A DNA stretch of 64,000 bases from Rhodococcus oxybenzonivorans. GTDB lineage: Bacteria; Actinomycetota; Actinomycetes; Mycobacteriales; Mycobacteriaceae. The position numbers and the translations under genes were made by a program. Shown piece after piece: positions 18,190 to 27,171 of the stretch. The DNA lies in NCBI RefSeq assembly GCF_003130705.1, contig NZ_CP021354.1:2046001-2110000 (forward strand). The letters are read 5' to 3'. Numbering within the stretch: position 1 is the stretch's first letter; each line of letters begins with the position of its first letter. The notes under the pieces are model-generated. The model was not told where the DNA came from. It did not search any database and was given only the letters and a program-made list of their open reading frames with translations.

Positions 18190-18600
18190 GGCAACTGCGT
18201 CCCGCTCAGATCGGTCAACGGCGCACCCGATCGCGCAGAGAAGCGCCCTGTTCCCCTGAATCACCACGTCGGGATCTTCCAACAGGTGCTGCGCGTGGAC
18301 CGACCCGAAGTAGCGCTTGCCGGACCCGAACACCACGGGTACGACGTCCATACGAACCTCGTCGACCAAACCTGCGGCAAGCACCTGGCCACGACGTCGC
18401 CAGCGGCGACCTCGACGATGCGGTCACCCGCAAGCTCCTGCGCCTTGGTCACGGCTGCGTCAATGCCGTCGACGAAGTGAAACGGCGCCTCGGGTCCCAG
18501 CCCTCGGGCTCCGGCCGGTGCGTCACGACGGCCATGTGGTCGATCCCGCCCGGAGGCTTGCCCTCCCTCCCAGCCTTGTCGATCGGATCGCGCCCTCGGA
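18190..18600 (-). pseudogene. Truncated, frameshifted dihydrofolate-reductase-family (RibD C-terminal) relic
   Basis: Minus-strand pieces in two frames give PEAPFHFVDGIDAAVTKAQ, ELAGDRIVEVAAGDVVA, then after a frameshift AAGLVDEVRMDVVPVVFGSG and HLLEDPDVVIQGN. This order matches the second half of RibD C-terminal/DHFR-family reductases (LVDEl...PV.lG.G). The N-terminal cofactor-binding half is absent. An intact relative lies at 27693-28424. Confidence 0.7.
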
Positions 18601-18730
18601 GCTCGTCCGAGGCCTGGCCACACTCGGGTGATACCGCACCCAGCCGCTGGGGCGCGGTAGCGACCCCTCGCAGTTCTCGCTATCATGAATTTGTGCCTGA
18701 TAATCCGTGAAAGTGAGGGGGTTGGGTGTG

Positions 18731-19357
18731 ATGAACGAGGCCACCGATACCAGCACCGAAGACCGCTACCTGCGCGGTGATCTCGGTTTCGAGGATGCCC
18801 TGCGGGAGGTGACCGGCACCGACGTCGGCCGCCAGTTCTTCGCCCAGATCCTGCACAGCCTGGCCGACCGGAACCCGGCGGCGCCGCCGCTGTCCGACCA
18901 CGACACAGCCCTGCTCGATCAGGCTGCGTTCGTCGACGACCCCGCCGCGGCGACGGCCGCACGGGTGAACCGCGACATTCGCATGCAGGAACTGGTCCGC
19001 AGCTCCCTGTCGATCGCGGAGGCCGCGGACCGTCTCGGGGTGACCGCGGCCCGGATCCGGCAACGCCTCGGCGAGGGCACCCTGTGGGCGTTCCAGTCGG
19101 GCCGGAACCGATTGTTGCTGCCCGCCCAGTTCACCGACACCGGTGCGGTGCCGCACCTCGACCAGGTGATGCCGCTGTTGGCGAAGGACCTGCACCCGCT
19201 GACCGTGCAGGCGTTGCTGACCCTCCCACAACCGTCCCTGACCGTGGAGGGCCGGCCGGTGTCTATCGTGGCGTGGCTGACTGGCAGCGCCGGAACCGCC
19301 GCCGACATCGAACAGGTCATTGATGTGATCACCGCCGCCGAATGGGAGTCGGCATAG
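18731..19357 (+). CDS. Antitoxin of a RES-type toxin-antitoxin pair
   Basis: 208 aa. A helix-turn-helix is visible at SIAEAADRLGVTAARIRQRL (about 95-115). The C-terminal part (LHPLTVQALLTLPQPSLTVE, then VSIVAWLTGSAGTAADI) resembles the toxin-binding DUF2384-type region of Xre/MbcA antitoxins (W-L-x-G). The stop codon TAG directly abuts the ATG of the RES-domain gene, the standard antitoxin-first arrangement. The ATG at 18731 is chosen; in-frame GTG codons lie 3 and 24 bp upstream. Expected roles are toxin neutralisation and repression of its own promoter. Confidence 0.8.
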   Translation: MNEATDTSTEDRYLRGDLGFEDALREVTGTDVGRQFFAQILHSLADRNPAAPPLSDHDTALLDQAAFVDDPAAATAARVNRDIRMQELVRSSLSIAEAADRLGVTAARIRQRLGEGTLWAFQSGRNRLLLPAQFTDTGAVPHLDQVMPLLAKDLHPLTVQALLTLPQPSLTVEGRPVSIVAWLTGSAGTAADIEQVIDVITAAEWESA

Positions 19358-20002
19358 ATGGGGTCGATGCTGCCAGCACCACCGACCATTGCCGACCTTC
19401 ATGACGCGGGCGTGCGCCCCGAGGAAGTGTTCGACTGGCAACCGGCACAGGTGGTGTGGCGAGTGCATCGCACCACCGGAACCCATGTGCTGCCGTGGAA
19501 GGCACTGCGCTCGTTCGGGCCGATCCTGCGGTTCGACCACCACCCGCCCCCGCGGGCCGAGCATCCCGGCTACGGCATCTGGTACGGCGCCTCCAGTCCC
19601 CGCGGTGGGTTGGCCGAGGCGTTTCAAAGCGCCCGCGTGATCGACCGCCACCGCGGTGACCCGTATCTGACCGGGCTGCGATTCACCCGGTCGCTCAGAC
19701 TGCTCGATGTGTCCGGCATCGGCGAGGGGGCGTGGGCGACCCGGGTCGGCGGCAACCATGCCCTCGACTCCGCCGCGCACGGCCGAAGCCAACACTGGGC
19801 CCGCACCATTCACCGCGCCCATAACGATCTCGATGGGATTGTCTACCGCGGCCGGTTCGCCGGCAGTGTCTGCATCGCAATCACCGAACGCGCCACCGAC
19901 GCGTTCCCTGCGCTGCCGGCGTTGTCGCTGCCGTTGTCGCATCCCGGGTTGTCCGGGCCGATCGACAGCGCGGCCTATCAGCTCGGCTACACCATCACCT
20001 GA
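19358..20002 (+). CDS. RES-domain toxin (NAD+-degrading family)
   Basis: 214 aa. The RES fold signature is present: VVWRVHR near residue 30, GYGIWYGASSPRGGLAEAF near 75 (substrate-site Tyr and the G-x2-A/G-L.E pattern), and WARTIHRAHNDLDGIVYRGR near 150. Characterised RES toxins (MbcT, ParT, Res) consume NAD+ by phosphorolysis or ADP-ribosylation, halting growth until the antitoxin is restored. All the Arg/Tyr landmarks I can place are retained, so activity is likely. Directly follows its antitoxin with no gap; an alternative start is ATG 19367. Confidence 0.85.
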   Translation: MGSMLPAPPTIADLHDAGVRPEEVFDWQPAQVVWRVHRTTGTHVLPWKALRSFGPILRFDHHPPPRAEHPGYGIWYGASSPRGGLAEAFQSARVIDRHRGDPYLTGLRFTRSLRLLDVSGIGEGAWATRVGGNHALDSAAHGRSQHWARTIHRAHNDLDGIVYRGRFAGSVCIAITERATDAFPALPALSLPLSHPGLSGPIDSAAYQLGYTIT

Positions 20003-20079
20003 CGCTGCGACACACGTGGGCGAACCGGCTGGGACCACGGAACCTGCCCCGCTGGGAAACTGATCTCGGGCAACTGGAC

Positions 20080-20853
20080 TCACGCCCGCGACTGCAGCAG
20101 TTGCGAGAGAACATGCGCCTGCTCCAGCAGCAGGGTGCCGAGTTCGGTGTGGCGTTCGGGGCGGAAACGGGTCTCGACGCCGGTGAGGCTCAGCGCCCAC
20201 GCCGGCCGGCCGTCCCGGTCGAACACCGCAGCACCCATTCCCCAGCTTCCCTCGACGATCAGACCTGGGTTGACCGCGTACCCGGTGTGGCGGGTGAGCG
20301 CGATGCGTTCGCGGAGTGCGTCCGTGCTGTGGTTCTCGCCCCAGCGTTCGGAGAGGTCGGTGCGCGCCAGGTACTCGTCGATGTCGCGGTCGGGGAGATG
20401 CGCCAGAATCACCAGTCCCGCGGAGGCGACGCCGAGCGGAAAGCGGATGCCCTCGTGCAGGACGTGGGAGCGGAGAGGGAAGCTGCCGTCCTCGGCGGCG
20501 ATGCACACCGTCTCGTCGCCGCGCCGGGCCGAGAGGAAGGCGCTCTCGCCGGTGTCGCGGGCCAGTCGGTCGAGGACGCCGCGGGCGTGCCGGGTGATGT
20601 CGTAGCGGGTGGCGGCCGCCGCGCCCAGCAGATACAGCTCCGGGCCGAGGGTCCACCGGCCCGTCTTCGTGTCGCGGTCGAGGAGGCCCTCGTCGGCCAG
20701 CGAAGACAGCAAGCGGTGCGCGGTGGGACGGGCCAGCCCGGCGGCGCGCCCGAGCACCGTGGTGGACGCACCGGCGGGTTCGTGCGCTCCGACCGCCCGC
20801 AACAGCGCACCCACCCGTCCGACCACGTGCGGTCCGCGTGTCTCCTCCGTCAT
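20080..20853 (-). CDS. IclR-family transcriptional regulator
   Basis: 257 aa. The N-terminal winged HTH reads TVLGRAAGLARPTAHRLLSS and LADEGLLDRDTKTGRWTLGP. The C-terminal IclR effector domain contains GESAFLSARRGDETVCIAAE and the conserved PLGVASAGLVILAHL. The start ATG at 20853 was chosen because the upstream extension covers a perfect palindrome that looks like its own operator. It diverges from a CoA-transferase operon, the commonest IclR (PcaR/ScoR-like) arrangement, and probably controls it in response to a carboxylic acid or its CoA ester. Confidence 0.9.
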   Translation of the reverse strand: MTEETRGPHVVGRVGALLRAVGAHEPAGASTTVLGRAAGLARPTAHRLLSSLADEGLLDRDTKTGRWTLGPELYLLGAAAATRYDITRHARGVLDRLARDTGESAFLSARRGDETVCIAAEDGSFPLRSHVLHEGIRFPLGVASAGLVILAHLPDRDIDEYLARTDLSERWGENHSTDALRERIALTRHTGYAVNPGLIVEGSWGMGAAVFDRDGRPAWALSLTGVETRFRPERHTELGTLLLEQAHVLSQLLQSRA

Positions 20854-20865
20854 GACGCCATCATA

Positions 20866-20884
20866 GCGTTCACTCAGTGAACGC
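20866..20884. promoter_or_regulatory. Palindromic IclR operator candidate
   Basis: GCGTTCACT-C-AGTGAACGC is a perfect 9-bp inverted repeat just upstream of the IclR gene and in the shared divergent region. A further half-site GCGTTCAC is present at 20967-20974, closer to the CoA-transferase start. Confidence 0.6.
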
Positions 20885-21079
20885 TCCGCGCTCCGGTGTC
20901 CAGGCTGTGAACAACCTTGCCGAACTCCTTGAAACGTGAGCAAGAGCACGTTCTACTAGGGCTTACGCGTTCACCACGGCGGCCATTGAAGCCCGTCAGG
21001 CGTGAAACCAGCGTCTGCTGGATGAACGCATGGAAGTGGACACCGGCTCGGAGGTCGAGCGGTAGCGAAGGGAGACACG

Positions 21080-21844
21080 ATGACAGGAAAGGTTTCCGAG
21101 TCCGCGGCAGCGGCGGTCGCGGGCATCACCAGCGGCTCGTCACTGGCGGTAGGAGGGTTCGGGCTCTGCGGCATTCCCGATGCACTCATCGCCGCCCTCG
21201 AAGAAGCGGGCGTCGACGAGCTCGAGGTGTTCTCCAACAACTGCGGAGTGGACGACCACGGGCTTGGAATCCTCCTGTCGGCGGGACGAATTCGCCGCGT
21301 CACGGCGTCGTACGTGGGTGAGAACAAGGAGTTCGCCCGTCAGTACCTGGCCGGGGAACTCGAAGTGGAGTTGACCCCGCAGGGCACGCTCGCCGAGCGG
21401 CTGCGGGCCGGCGGTGCGGGCGTTCCCGCCTTCTTCACCCCGGCCGGTGTCGGCACCCCCATCTCGGACGGCGGGATGCCCTGGCGGTACGGCCACGACG
21501 GTTCCGTCGCCATCGCGTCACCGCCTAAGGAGACGCGCGTCTTCGGGACCAAACGGTACGTGCTGGAAGAGGCTATCAACGCCGATTACGCGCTGGTCCA
21601 CGCCGCGATCGGCGACACCGACGGCAACCTCGTCTTCGACAAGACGGCCATGAACTTCAACCCCCTCGCCGCGATGGCGGGCAAGGTGACCATCGCCCAG
21701 GTGGAGACCCTCGTCGAGCCCGGCGAGATCGACCCTGCCCACGTCCACCTGCCGGGAGTGTTCGTCCAGCGGATCGTGCACACCGGACCTCAGAACAAGC
21801 GAATCGAAAAGCGCACCGTGCGCGCGGAAGGACGCCCCTCGTGA
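21080..21844 (+). CDS. 3-oxoacid CoA-transferase subunit A
   Basis: 254 aa. [20 protein letters not shown] near the N-terminus is the CoA-transferase signature 1 (FGLxGIP). [18 protein letters not shown] and [16 protein letters not shown] are the conserved C-terminal blocks of subunit A. With subunit B it moves CoA from succinyl-CoA to a 3-oxoacid (acetoacetate or 3-oxoadipate). The ATG follows GGGAG with good spacing. The stop overlaps the GTG of the subunit B gene. Sequence alone does not separate ScoA from PcaI; no other beta-ketoadipate genes lie nearby, which slightly favours acetoacetate. Confidence 0.9.
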   Translation: MTGKVSESAAAAVAGITSGSSLAVGGFGLCGIPDALIAALEEAGVDELEVFSNNCGVDDHGLGILLSAGRIRRVTASYVGENKEFARQYLAGELEVELTPQGTLAERLRAGGAGVPAFFTPAGVGTPISDGGMPWRYGHDGSVAIASPPKETRVFGTKRYVLEEAINADYALVHAAIGDTDGNLVFDKTAMNFNPLAAMAGKVTIAQVETLVEPGEIDPAHVHLPGVFVQRIVHTGPQNKRIEKRTVRAEGRPS

Positions 21845-22509
21845 CCACACTTGCTGCCACCGGCTGGACCCGTGATCAGATGGCGCAGCGCGCCGCCGCC
21901 GACATGATCGACGGCGAATACGTCAACCTCGGTATCGGGCTGCCGACCCTCATTCCCGGCTACCTCAACGACGACGTGCGGGTGATCCTGCACTCGGAGA
22001 ACGGGATCCTCGGCACCGGTCCGTACCCCACCGAGGAGGCCGTCGACGCCAACCTGATCAACGCCGGCAAGGAGACCGTGACCGTCAATTCCGGTGCAGC
22101 CTTCTTCGATTCGGCGTTGTCGTTCGGCATGATCCGCGGCGGCCACATCGACACGGCCGTACTGGGCGGCATGCAGGTGTCCCGCACCGGCGACCTCGCC
22201 AACTGGATGGTCCCCGGCAAGATGGTCAAGGGAATGGGCGGGGCGATGGACCTGGTGCACGGCGCCGAACGGGTCATCGTCGTGATGGAACACACCGACC
22301 GCGACGGCAACCCCAAGATCGTCGACGCGTGCACCCTGCCGCTCACCGGTCAGGGCGTCGTGAACCGGATCATCACCAACCTGGCGGTGATCGACGTACT
22401 CGGCGACGGCACGCTGGCCCTGCGCGAACTCGCGCCCGGGTTGAGCGTCGACGACGTGCAGGCCGCGACGGGCCCCACACTGATCGTCGACCTGGAGAAC
22501 GCTGCCTGA
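21841..22509 (+). CDS. 3-oxoacid CoA-transferase subunit B
   Basis: 222 aa. [16 protein letters not shown] opens the domain and [12 protein letters not shown] is signature 2, whose Glu forms the glutamyl-CoA thioester intermediate. [15 protein letters not shown] follows as expected. GTG start overlaps the subunit A stop (GTGA), so the pair is translationally coupled. Forms an alpha2beta2-type enzyme with the preceding gene; regulated, presumably, by the divergent IclR protein. Confidence 0.92.
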   Translation: MTTLAATGWTRDQMAQRAAADMIDGEYVNLGIGLPTLIPGYLNDDVRVILHSENGILGTGPYPTEEAVDANLINAGKETVTVNSGAAFFDSALSFGMIRGGHIDTAVLGGMQVSRTGDLANWMVPGKMVKGMGGAMDLVHGAERVIVVMEHTDRDGNPKIVDACTLPLTGQGVVNRIITNLAVIDVLGDGTLALRELAPGLSVDDVQAATGPTLIVDLENAA

Positions 22510-22527
22510 CCGGCACTCCAGTTCGAC

Positions 22528-22545
22528 GACCCGCGGGATCGGGTC
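22528..22545. terminator. Short hairpin between convergent genes
   Basis: GACCCG-N6-CGGGTC lies between the end of the CoA-transferase operon and the end of the convergent monooxygenase gene. No T-run follows; a weak bidirectional terminator at best. Confidence 0.35.
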
Positions 22546-22841
22546 TAGACGCTGTCGTCGACCGTGTACTTCGTGAGGACCGGTGCGCCGGCCAGCAGAG
22601 GTCCGAGGTCGGTGATGGCGCCCGGTCCCGCGCGGAAGGTGCGGTAGGCGGCGTCGTGCTCCTCCGACTCCCACTTCTCGATCAGCAGCCAACGGGCGGG
22701 ATCGGCGGCGTCGACGAGCACCTCGACGCCCAAGCAGCCGTCGAAAGCGCGGGTGGCCTTCAGCTCGCGGGTGAAGATGTCACGGGCAGCGTCCACGGAC
22801 TCGGCCTTGAACTTCAGTTCCAGTGTTGCGGTGATCGGCAT
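22545..22841 (-). CDS. Antibiotic-biosynthesis-monooxygenase (ABM) family protein
   Basis: 98 aa ferredoxin-like dimeric alpha+beta barrel: [20 protein letters not shown] at the start, then [20 protein letters not shown] and [16 protein letters not shown] proteins are small cofactor-free or heme-degrading oxygenases, but many have no known substrate. The ATG at 22841 follows GAGGAGACC and is preferred over one 24 bp upstream. Convergent with the CoA-transferase operon. Confidence 0.85.
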   Translation of the reverse strand: MPITATLELKFKAESVDAARDIFTRELKATRAFDGCLGVEVLVDAADPARWLLIEKWESEEHDAAYRTFRAGPGAITDLGPLLAGAPVLTKYTVDDSV

Positions 22842-22870
22842 CTGGTCTCCTCGAAATCGATGCAAATAAT

Positions 22871-24031
22871 ATGACGTCGATCACGATAGAGAACGTTTTC
22901 TCGACCGCGGTGGGCGGGCGGTCGATCAGCCGGATTCCGTCTGCGCCAATCGGTACGCGGGATCGTCGTGCCACGTTCACCCGGCATCCGTCCGGCGTGC
23001 CCCTGGACGTTGCTTGCACGCACTTGTCTAGTGTGGATACCCAGCGGGAGTCCGCCTGGCTCCTGTCCCTCCGGGCGAGCGGAAGCGAGAGACCGATCAA
23101 CGGTACCGAGGCAGCCGACCTACGTACGGCCGAGTATCCACGGCCGTCGCACTTCGTGCTCCATCTCAGCGACACGCATCTGGTCGACGAAACCCTGCTC
23201 TACGGGGCCGTCGACAGCGAAGCCAAACTGCGCCAGATCTTCGCCGAGGTGGAGGCGTCCCACGCCGCGCCGGACGCTCTGGTGTTCACCGGCGACCTCA
23301 CCGACAAGGGGGAGCCGGGCGCCTACGAGAAGCTGCGCGACATCGTCGAACCCGTCGCGGAGTCGCTCGGTGCGCAGGTGATCTGGGCGATGGGCAACCA
23401 CGACGACCGCGGCCATTTCCGGACCGCACTGCTCCGGGAGGAGCCGTCGTACGCGCCGATCGACCACTCCTACGACGTCGACGGCCTGCGCATCATCACC
23501 CTCGACACCACCGTCCTCGGACACCACCACGGCGAGATCGAGCAGGACCAGCTGGACTGGCTGGCGGCGGAGCTGGCCGTTCCCGCGCCGCACGGCACCA
23601 TCCTGGCGCTGCATCACCCGCCGGTTCCGTGCGTCCTCGACCTGTCGGTCCTGGTGGAGCTGCGTGACCAGCCGCGACTCGCCGACGTGCTCCGCGACAG
23701 CGACGTCCGGGCCATCCTCGCCGGGCACCTGCACTACTCGACGACGGCCACCTTCGCGGGCATCCCCGTCTCCGTCGCCTCCGCCACCTGCTACACCCAG
23801 GACCTCAACGTCCCTGCGGGAGCGCTGCGCGGGCAGGACGGCGCGCAGGGCTTCAACCTGGTGCACGTCTACCCCGAAACCATCGTCCACTCCGTGGTCC
23901 CGCTGGGCTCCTACGAGACTGTCGGCGAATACGTCACCGCCGACGAGACCGCGCGCCGGCTCGCCGACAAGGGTGTGCGCATCCCGGATGCCGGGGAAGA
24001 TTTCGTTTCGCGCCCGACCGTTCGGGTGTAG
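22871..24031 (+). CDS. cpdA: Class III 3',5'-cyclic-nucleotide phosphodiesterase (Rv0805-like)
   Basis: The metallophosphoesterase core is complete: LHLSDTHL (metal ligands D101, H103 in this frame), [28 protein letters not shown] and [20 protein letters not shown] and [13 protein letters not shown] closely follow M. tuberculosis Rv0805, which hydrolyses cAMP and 2',3'-cyclic nucleotides. The first ~85 residues read poorly as protein and Rv0805 begins just before TAEYPRP, so the true start is probably a GTG (for example 23033) and the protein nearer 330 aa or less. Convergent with a small HTH gene. Lies two genes from a cpsY homologue, as in mycobacteria. Confidence 0.9.
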   Translation: MTSITIENVFSTAVGGRSISRIPSAPIGTRDRRATFTRHPSGVPLDVACTHLSSVDTQRESAWLLSLRASGSERPINGTEAADLRTAEYPRPSHFVLHLSDTHLVDETLLYGAVDSEAKLRQIFAEVEASHAAPDALVFTGDLTDKGEPGAYEKLRDIVEPVAESLGAQVIWAMGNHDDRGHFRTALLREEPSYAPIDHSYDVDGLRIITLDTTVLGHHHGEIEQDQLDWLAAELAVPAPHGTILALHHPPVPCVLDLSVLVELRDQPRLADVLRDSDVRAILAGHLHYSTTATFAGIPVSVASATCYTQDLNVPAGALRGQDGAQGFNLVHVYPETIVHSVVPLGSYETVGEYVTADETARRLADKGVRIPDAGEDFVSRPTVRV

Positions 24032-24400
24032 TCAGCTTCGACGCGGAAACTGCTCCCGATGCGCCAGCACATCGGAGAGCCGGAACCGGCGGTGGGTGCC
24101 GCGCATCTCGATGGGCAGCGCCCCCGAATCGGCGAGCCGGCGCACATATGTGTCCGAGACACCGAGAACCTCCGCCGCCTGTGAGGTGGTGAGCAGATCC
24201 GCCACCGTCCCGAGTGCCAGGCTCTGACCCTCACCGAGCAGCGCGAGCAGTTGGACGACGGCGTCGCGGACGGGGGCGGGTAGTTCGACGCGGTCGACGC
24301 TCACCGTGGGAGTGGCGCCGTCGGACAGCGCGGCGAGGACCGCCCGGAGTTCCGTGACGGTCTCGGCGTCGAGCGCGGGAACGATGTGGTCGATGCTCAT
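24032..24400 (-). CDS. Excisionase-type (HTH_17/MerR-like) DNA-binding protein
   Basis: 122 aa. The C-terminal helix-turn-helix DLLTTSQAAEVLGVSDTYVR followed by LADSGALPIEMRGTHRRFRL is the standard excisionase/antitoxin-like DNA-binding domain. The N-terminal 65 residues are Leu/Val-rich and helical and may dimerise. No toxin gene adjoins it. The ATG at 24400 follows AGGAAG with an 8-nt spacer. It runs convergent to cpdA with no gap and diverges from the PPK2 gene 84 bp away. Whether it regulates PPK2 is untested. Confidence 0.8.
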   Translation of the reverse strand: MSIDHIVPALDAETVTELRAVLAALSDGATPTVSVDRVELPAPVRDAVVQLLALLGEGQSLALGTVADLLTTSQAAEVLGVSDTYVRRLADSGALPIEMRGTHRRFRLSDVLAHREQFPRRS

Positions 24401-24484
24401 GCTGGACGCTTCCTGCCGGGGGACGGATATTTTCACGATCTCACGACACCCGCAGGCGGACCGTCACGGCGGTAGCCTTTCATT

Positions 24485-25429
24485 GTGGACGAGCTGCACG
24501 CTTCCGACCGATTCGAAGTTGCCGGCGACAACGACATCGATGTGACGCCGGAGATCGACGAGATCGGTGAGCTGCTGCGCAGGTCCGGCCGCAAACGGGG
24601 CATCGCCGAGGTAGACGAGCCGTGGAAGCACGGATACCCGTACGACGAGAAGATGACCCGCCGCCAGTACGAGGCCCGCAAACGCAAGCTGCAGATCGAA
24701 CTGCTCAAGCTGCAGGCCTGGGTGAAGGAGAACGGCGAGAAGGTGGTCATCATCTTCGAGGGCCGGGACGCGGCGGGCAAGGGCGGCGCGATCAAACGGT
24801 TCACCGAACACCTCAACCCCCGTGGTGCGCGGGTGGTGGCGCTCGAAAAGCCCACCGAACGCGAGCGCACCCAGTGGTACTTCCAGCGGTACGTCCAGCA
24901 CCTCCCGGCGGGCGGGGAGATCGTCCTGATGGACCGGTCCTGGTACAACCGCGCCGGCGTCGAACGCGTCATGGGGTACTGCACCCCCAACGAGTATCTC
25001 GAATTCACCCGGTCGGCCCCCGAGTTCGAGCGGATGCTGGTGCAGTCGGGCATCCGCGTCGTGAAATTCTGGTTCTCGGTGGGCAGGGAAGAACAGCACG
25101 CCCGGTTCGTGGCCCGCAGCACCGACCCCGTCAAGCAGTGGAAGCTCTCACCCACCGACCTCGCGAGCCTCGACAAGTGGGACGCCTACACCGAGGCCAA
25201 AGAGGCGATGCTCTTCTACACCGACACCCCGCACGCGCCGTGGACCGTCGTGAAGTCGAACGACAAGAAGCGGGCCCGCATCGAGGCGATCCGGTGGGTG
25301 CTCCACAAGTTCGACTACACCGGTAAAGACGAGAAGGCCGTGGGCACACCCGACCCGCAGATCATCGGCCCGCCCGCCACCGTCTACGACGAGGGCGAGC
25401 GGCCCGGCGACTCGATCCCCGCGGTCTGA
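24485..25429 (+). CDS. ppk2: Polyphosphate kinase 2
   Basis: 314 aa. Walker A GRDAAGKGG (93-101), the lid segment with PTERERTQWYFQRYV, and Walker B DRSWYNRAG (150-158) identify PPK2. The enzyme moves phosphate between polyphosphate and nucleotides (GDP/ADP or NMP). Single-domain length and the 60-residue N-terminal region fit the class I group, which mainly phosphorylates nucleoside diphosphates. GTG start. Convergent with the Stealth gene across a short CCTCC/GGAGG stem. Confidence 0.93.
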   Translation: MDELHASDRFEVAGDNDIDVTPEIDEIGELLRRSGRKRGIAEVDEPWKHGYPYDEKMTRRQYEARKRKLQIELLKLQAWVKENGEKVVIIFEGRDAAGKGGAIKRFTEHLNPRGARVVALEKPTERERTQWYFQRYVQHLPAGGEIVLMDRSWYNRAGVERVMGYCTPNEYLEFTRSAPEFERMLVQSGIRVVKFWFSVGREEQHARFVARSTDPVKQWKLSPTDLASLDKWDAYTEAKEAMLFYTDTPHAPWTVVKSNDKKRARIEAIRWVLHKFDYTGKDEKAVGTPDPQIIGPPATVYDEGERPGDSIPAV

Positions 25430-25454
25430 CGGAGCCTCCCCGGAGGGCGGTCGC

Positions 25455-27098
25455 TCAGGCCCCGGTCTCCCACGGCGCCGGGATGGGGAAGTAGCTTTCC
25501 AGGAAATCGGTGACCCTCTTGGTGCGCAATTCCAGGTCGATCTCCGGCGCGCTGCCGTCGTTGAGGCAGAAGAAGTCCATGGACCGCTTGGCGAGCAGCG
25601 AATCCATGTCGCGCAGTCCCGCCTTCACAGTGGTATCGACGTACTTCACCCGCGCCGACGTCTGCACCACCGCCCGCCCGCTCATCAACGCGTAGTAGTG
25701 ATACAGCGAGTTCGTCACCGAGATGTTGGAGCTGGCGCGGAAGGTGCTCGCGGCGGTGGCAGCGAACTCGTCGGGGAACTCCTTCTCCATCTCCTCGAGC
25801 ACGCTCCGGCGGAGCGGGGTGGCGGCATGTTCGAGGTGCCGGGTAGTGGTCACGCCGAAGCGGTTCTGCAGCAACCGGCGGTTGACGCGGGCCGCGTTCT
25901 CGAAACCGCTGCGCTGTTCGTCGTTGTGGCCCAGCCCGATTCGGGTGGTTGCCTCGATGAACATGCTGATGCCGCCGGGGGAGAAGAACATCTCCGGTCC
26001 GACGGGGCGGCCGAAGAACATGTCATCGTTGGAGTACAGGAAGTGCTCCGACAGGTCCGGGATGTGGTGCAGCTGGCTCTCCACCGCCTGCGAGTTGTGC
26101 GTGGGCAGCACCGACGGGTCGACGAAGAATTCCTCGCTGGGCACGAACGTGACCCGGGGATCGTCGGCCAGCCACGCCGGACGATCGGAATCGGTGGCGA
26201 CGAAGATGCGGCGAATCCACGGCGCGTACATGTGGACCGAACGCAGCGCATACTTCAGTTCGTTGATCTGCCGGAACCGGGCCGCGGAGTCGTCGCCCTC
26301 GCCCACCACATAGTTCTGCATCCGCTTGGCACGTTGCGCCTGAAACTCTTTGGACGATCCGTCCACCCACGAGAACACCAGATCGATGTCGAAGTTGATG
26401 TCGGAGGCGTGGTCGGCGAACATGTTCTCGATCGTCGGCCACACCCGGCCGAACCGCTCGACGGTGCCGCGGACGGCTTCTTCCGGCCGCACGATGTGGC
26501 GGGTCAGCGAATTCTCCATCGGCAGCACGATCTCGTCATCGTCGAACTTCCACAATTCGATCTGCACACCCGTCGATGCCCCGTAGCTCAGGCCGCTCGC
26601 AACGTGCACCCGCGGCCGGAACAGCCGGAAGATCCGCGCCTTCGAGTTCGCGGACAGGGCGCCGTCGGCGACGAGAACGGCCGAATCGCGCTTGGCGTCG
26701 ACGGGTTTCGAGTAAAACGGGCGGTTTCGGCACGCGGCCACGAGGGCGGTGCGCAACTGCTTACGCAGAGCCCAGTCGATCGCGATCACCGGACGTTCGT
26801 CGTTGCCCCGCACCAGCAGATAATCGATGCCCGCGCCGTCCAGCACATCGCGGATGAACAGCAGATCCTCCACCATCGCCTCGTGCGGCGTCGTGGTGGT
26901 GATGGTCAGCGCGAAGCGACCCTTGACCCGCACCACATCGGGTCGGTGTTCCAACCTGGACTGTGCCGCGGCGGAAGCGTGAGCGACGGCGTCGCCGCTC
27001 TCCTGCTCGGGTGGAACCAGGTAAACATCGTGCGGAGCAGAAGAATGAGTAATCTTGGGGGCCTTTCCGGTGACGGCTGCGAGTGCGGCGAGGCCCAT
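25455..27098 (-). CDS. cpsY: Stealth-family sugar-phosphotransferase (CpsY-like)
   Basis: 547 aa. Conserved region 1 is IDLVFSWVDGS (238-248); region 2 has RFRQINELKYALRSVHMYAP and IRRIFVATDSDRPAWL; region 3 has EHFLYSNDDMFFGR (about 345-358); and region 4 lies near the C-terminus. Stealth proteins transfer sugar-1-phosphate groups to build capsular or surface phosphoglycans. The ~235-residue N-terminal extension is shared with mycobacterial CpsY (Rv0806c). No transmembrane segment is evident, so action is cytoplasmic or membrane-peripheral. Start ATG 27098 has only a weak ribosome site. Confidence 0.9.
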   Translation of the reverse strand: MGLAALAAVTGKAPKITHSSAPHDVYLVPPEQESGDAVAHASAAAQSRLEHRPDVVRVKGRFALTITTTTPHEAMVEDLLFIRDVLDGAGIDYLLVRGNDERPVIAIDWALRKQLRTALVAACRNRPFYSKPVDAKRDSAVLVADGALSANSKARIFRLFRPRVHVASGLSYGASTGVQIELWKFDDDEIVLPMENSLTRHIVRPEEAVRGTVERFGRVWPTIENMFADHASDINFDIDLVFSWVDGSSKEFQAQRAKRMQNYVVGEGDDSAARFRQINELKYALRSVHMYAPWIRRIFVATDSDRPAWLADDPRVTFVPSEEFFVDPSVLPTHNSQAVESQLHHIPDLSEHFLYSNDDMFFGRPVGPEMFFSPGGISMFIEATTRIGLGHNDEQRSGFENAARVNRRLLQNRFGVTTTRHLEHAATPLRRSVLEEMEKEFPDEFAATAASTFRASSNISVTNSLYHYYALMSGRAVVQTSARVKYVDTTVKAGLRDMDSLLAKRSMDFFCLNDGSAPEIDLELRTKRVTDFLESYFPIPAPWETGA

Positions 27099-27171
27099 TC
27101 TATGCCCTGAACCGGCGTTCCGAAGGACGGCGCCCTGCGAAACCTCCGCCTTAATCTGTTAGACAGGGTAA

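Noticed and set aside
18683..20656. 657-codon minus-strand open frame
   Set aside because: Antisense to the RES toxin-antitoxin pair and to intergenic sequence; no motifs.
20080..22509. Assignment of the CoA transferase and IclR genes as pcaIJ-pcaR
   Set aside because: No pcaF, pcaH/G, pcaB or pcaL nearby, and sequence motifs do not separate 3-oxoadipate from acetoacetate enzymes, so no symbols were given.
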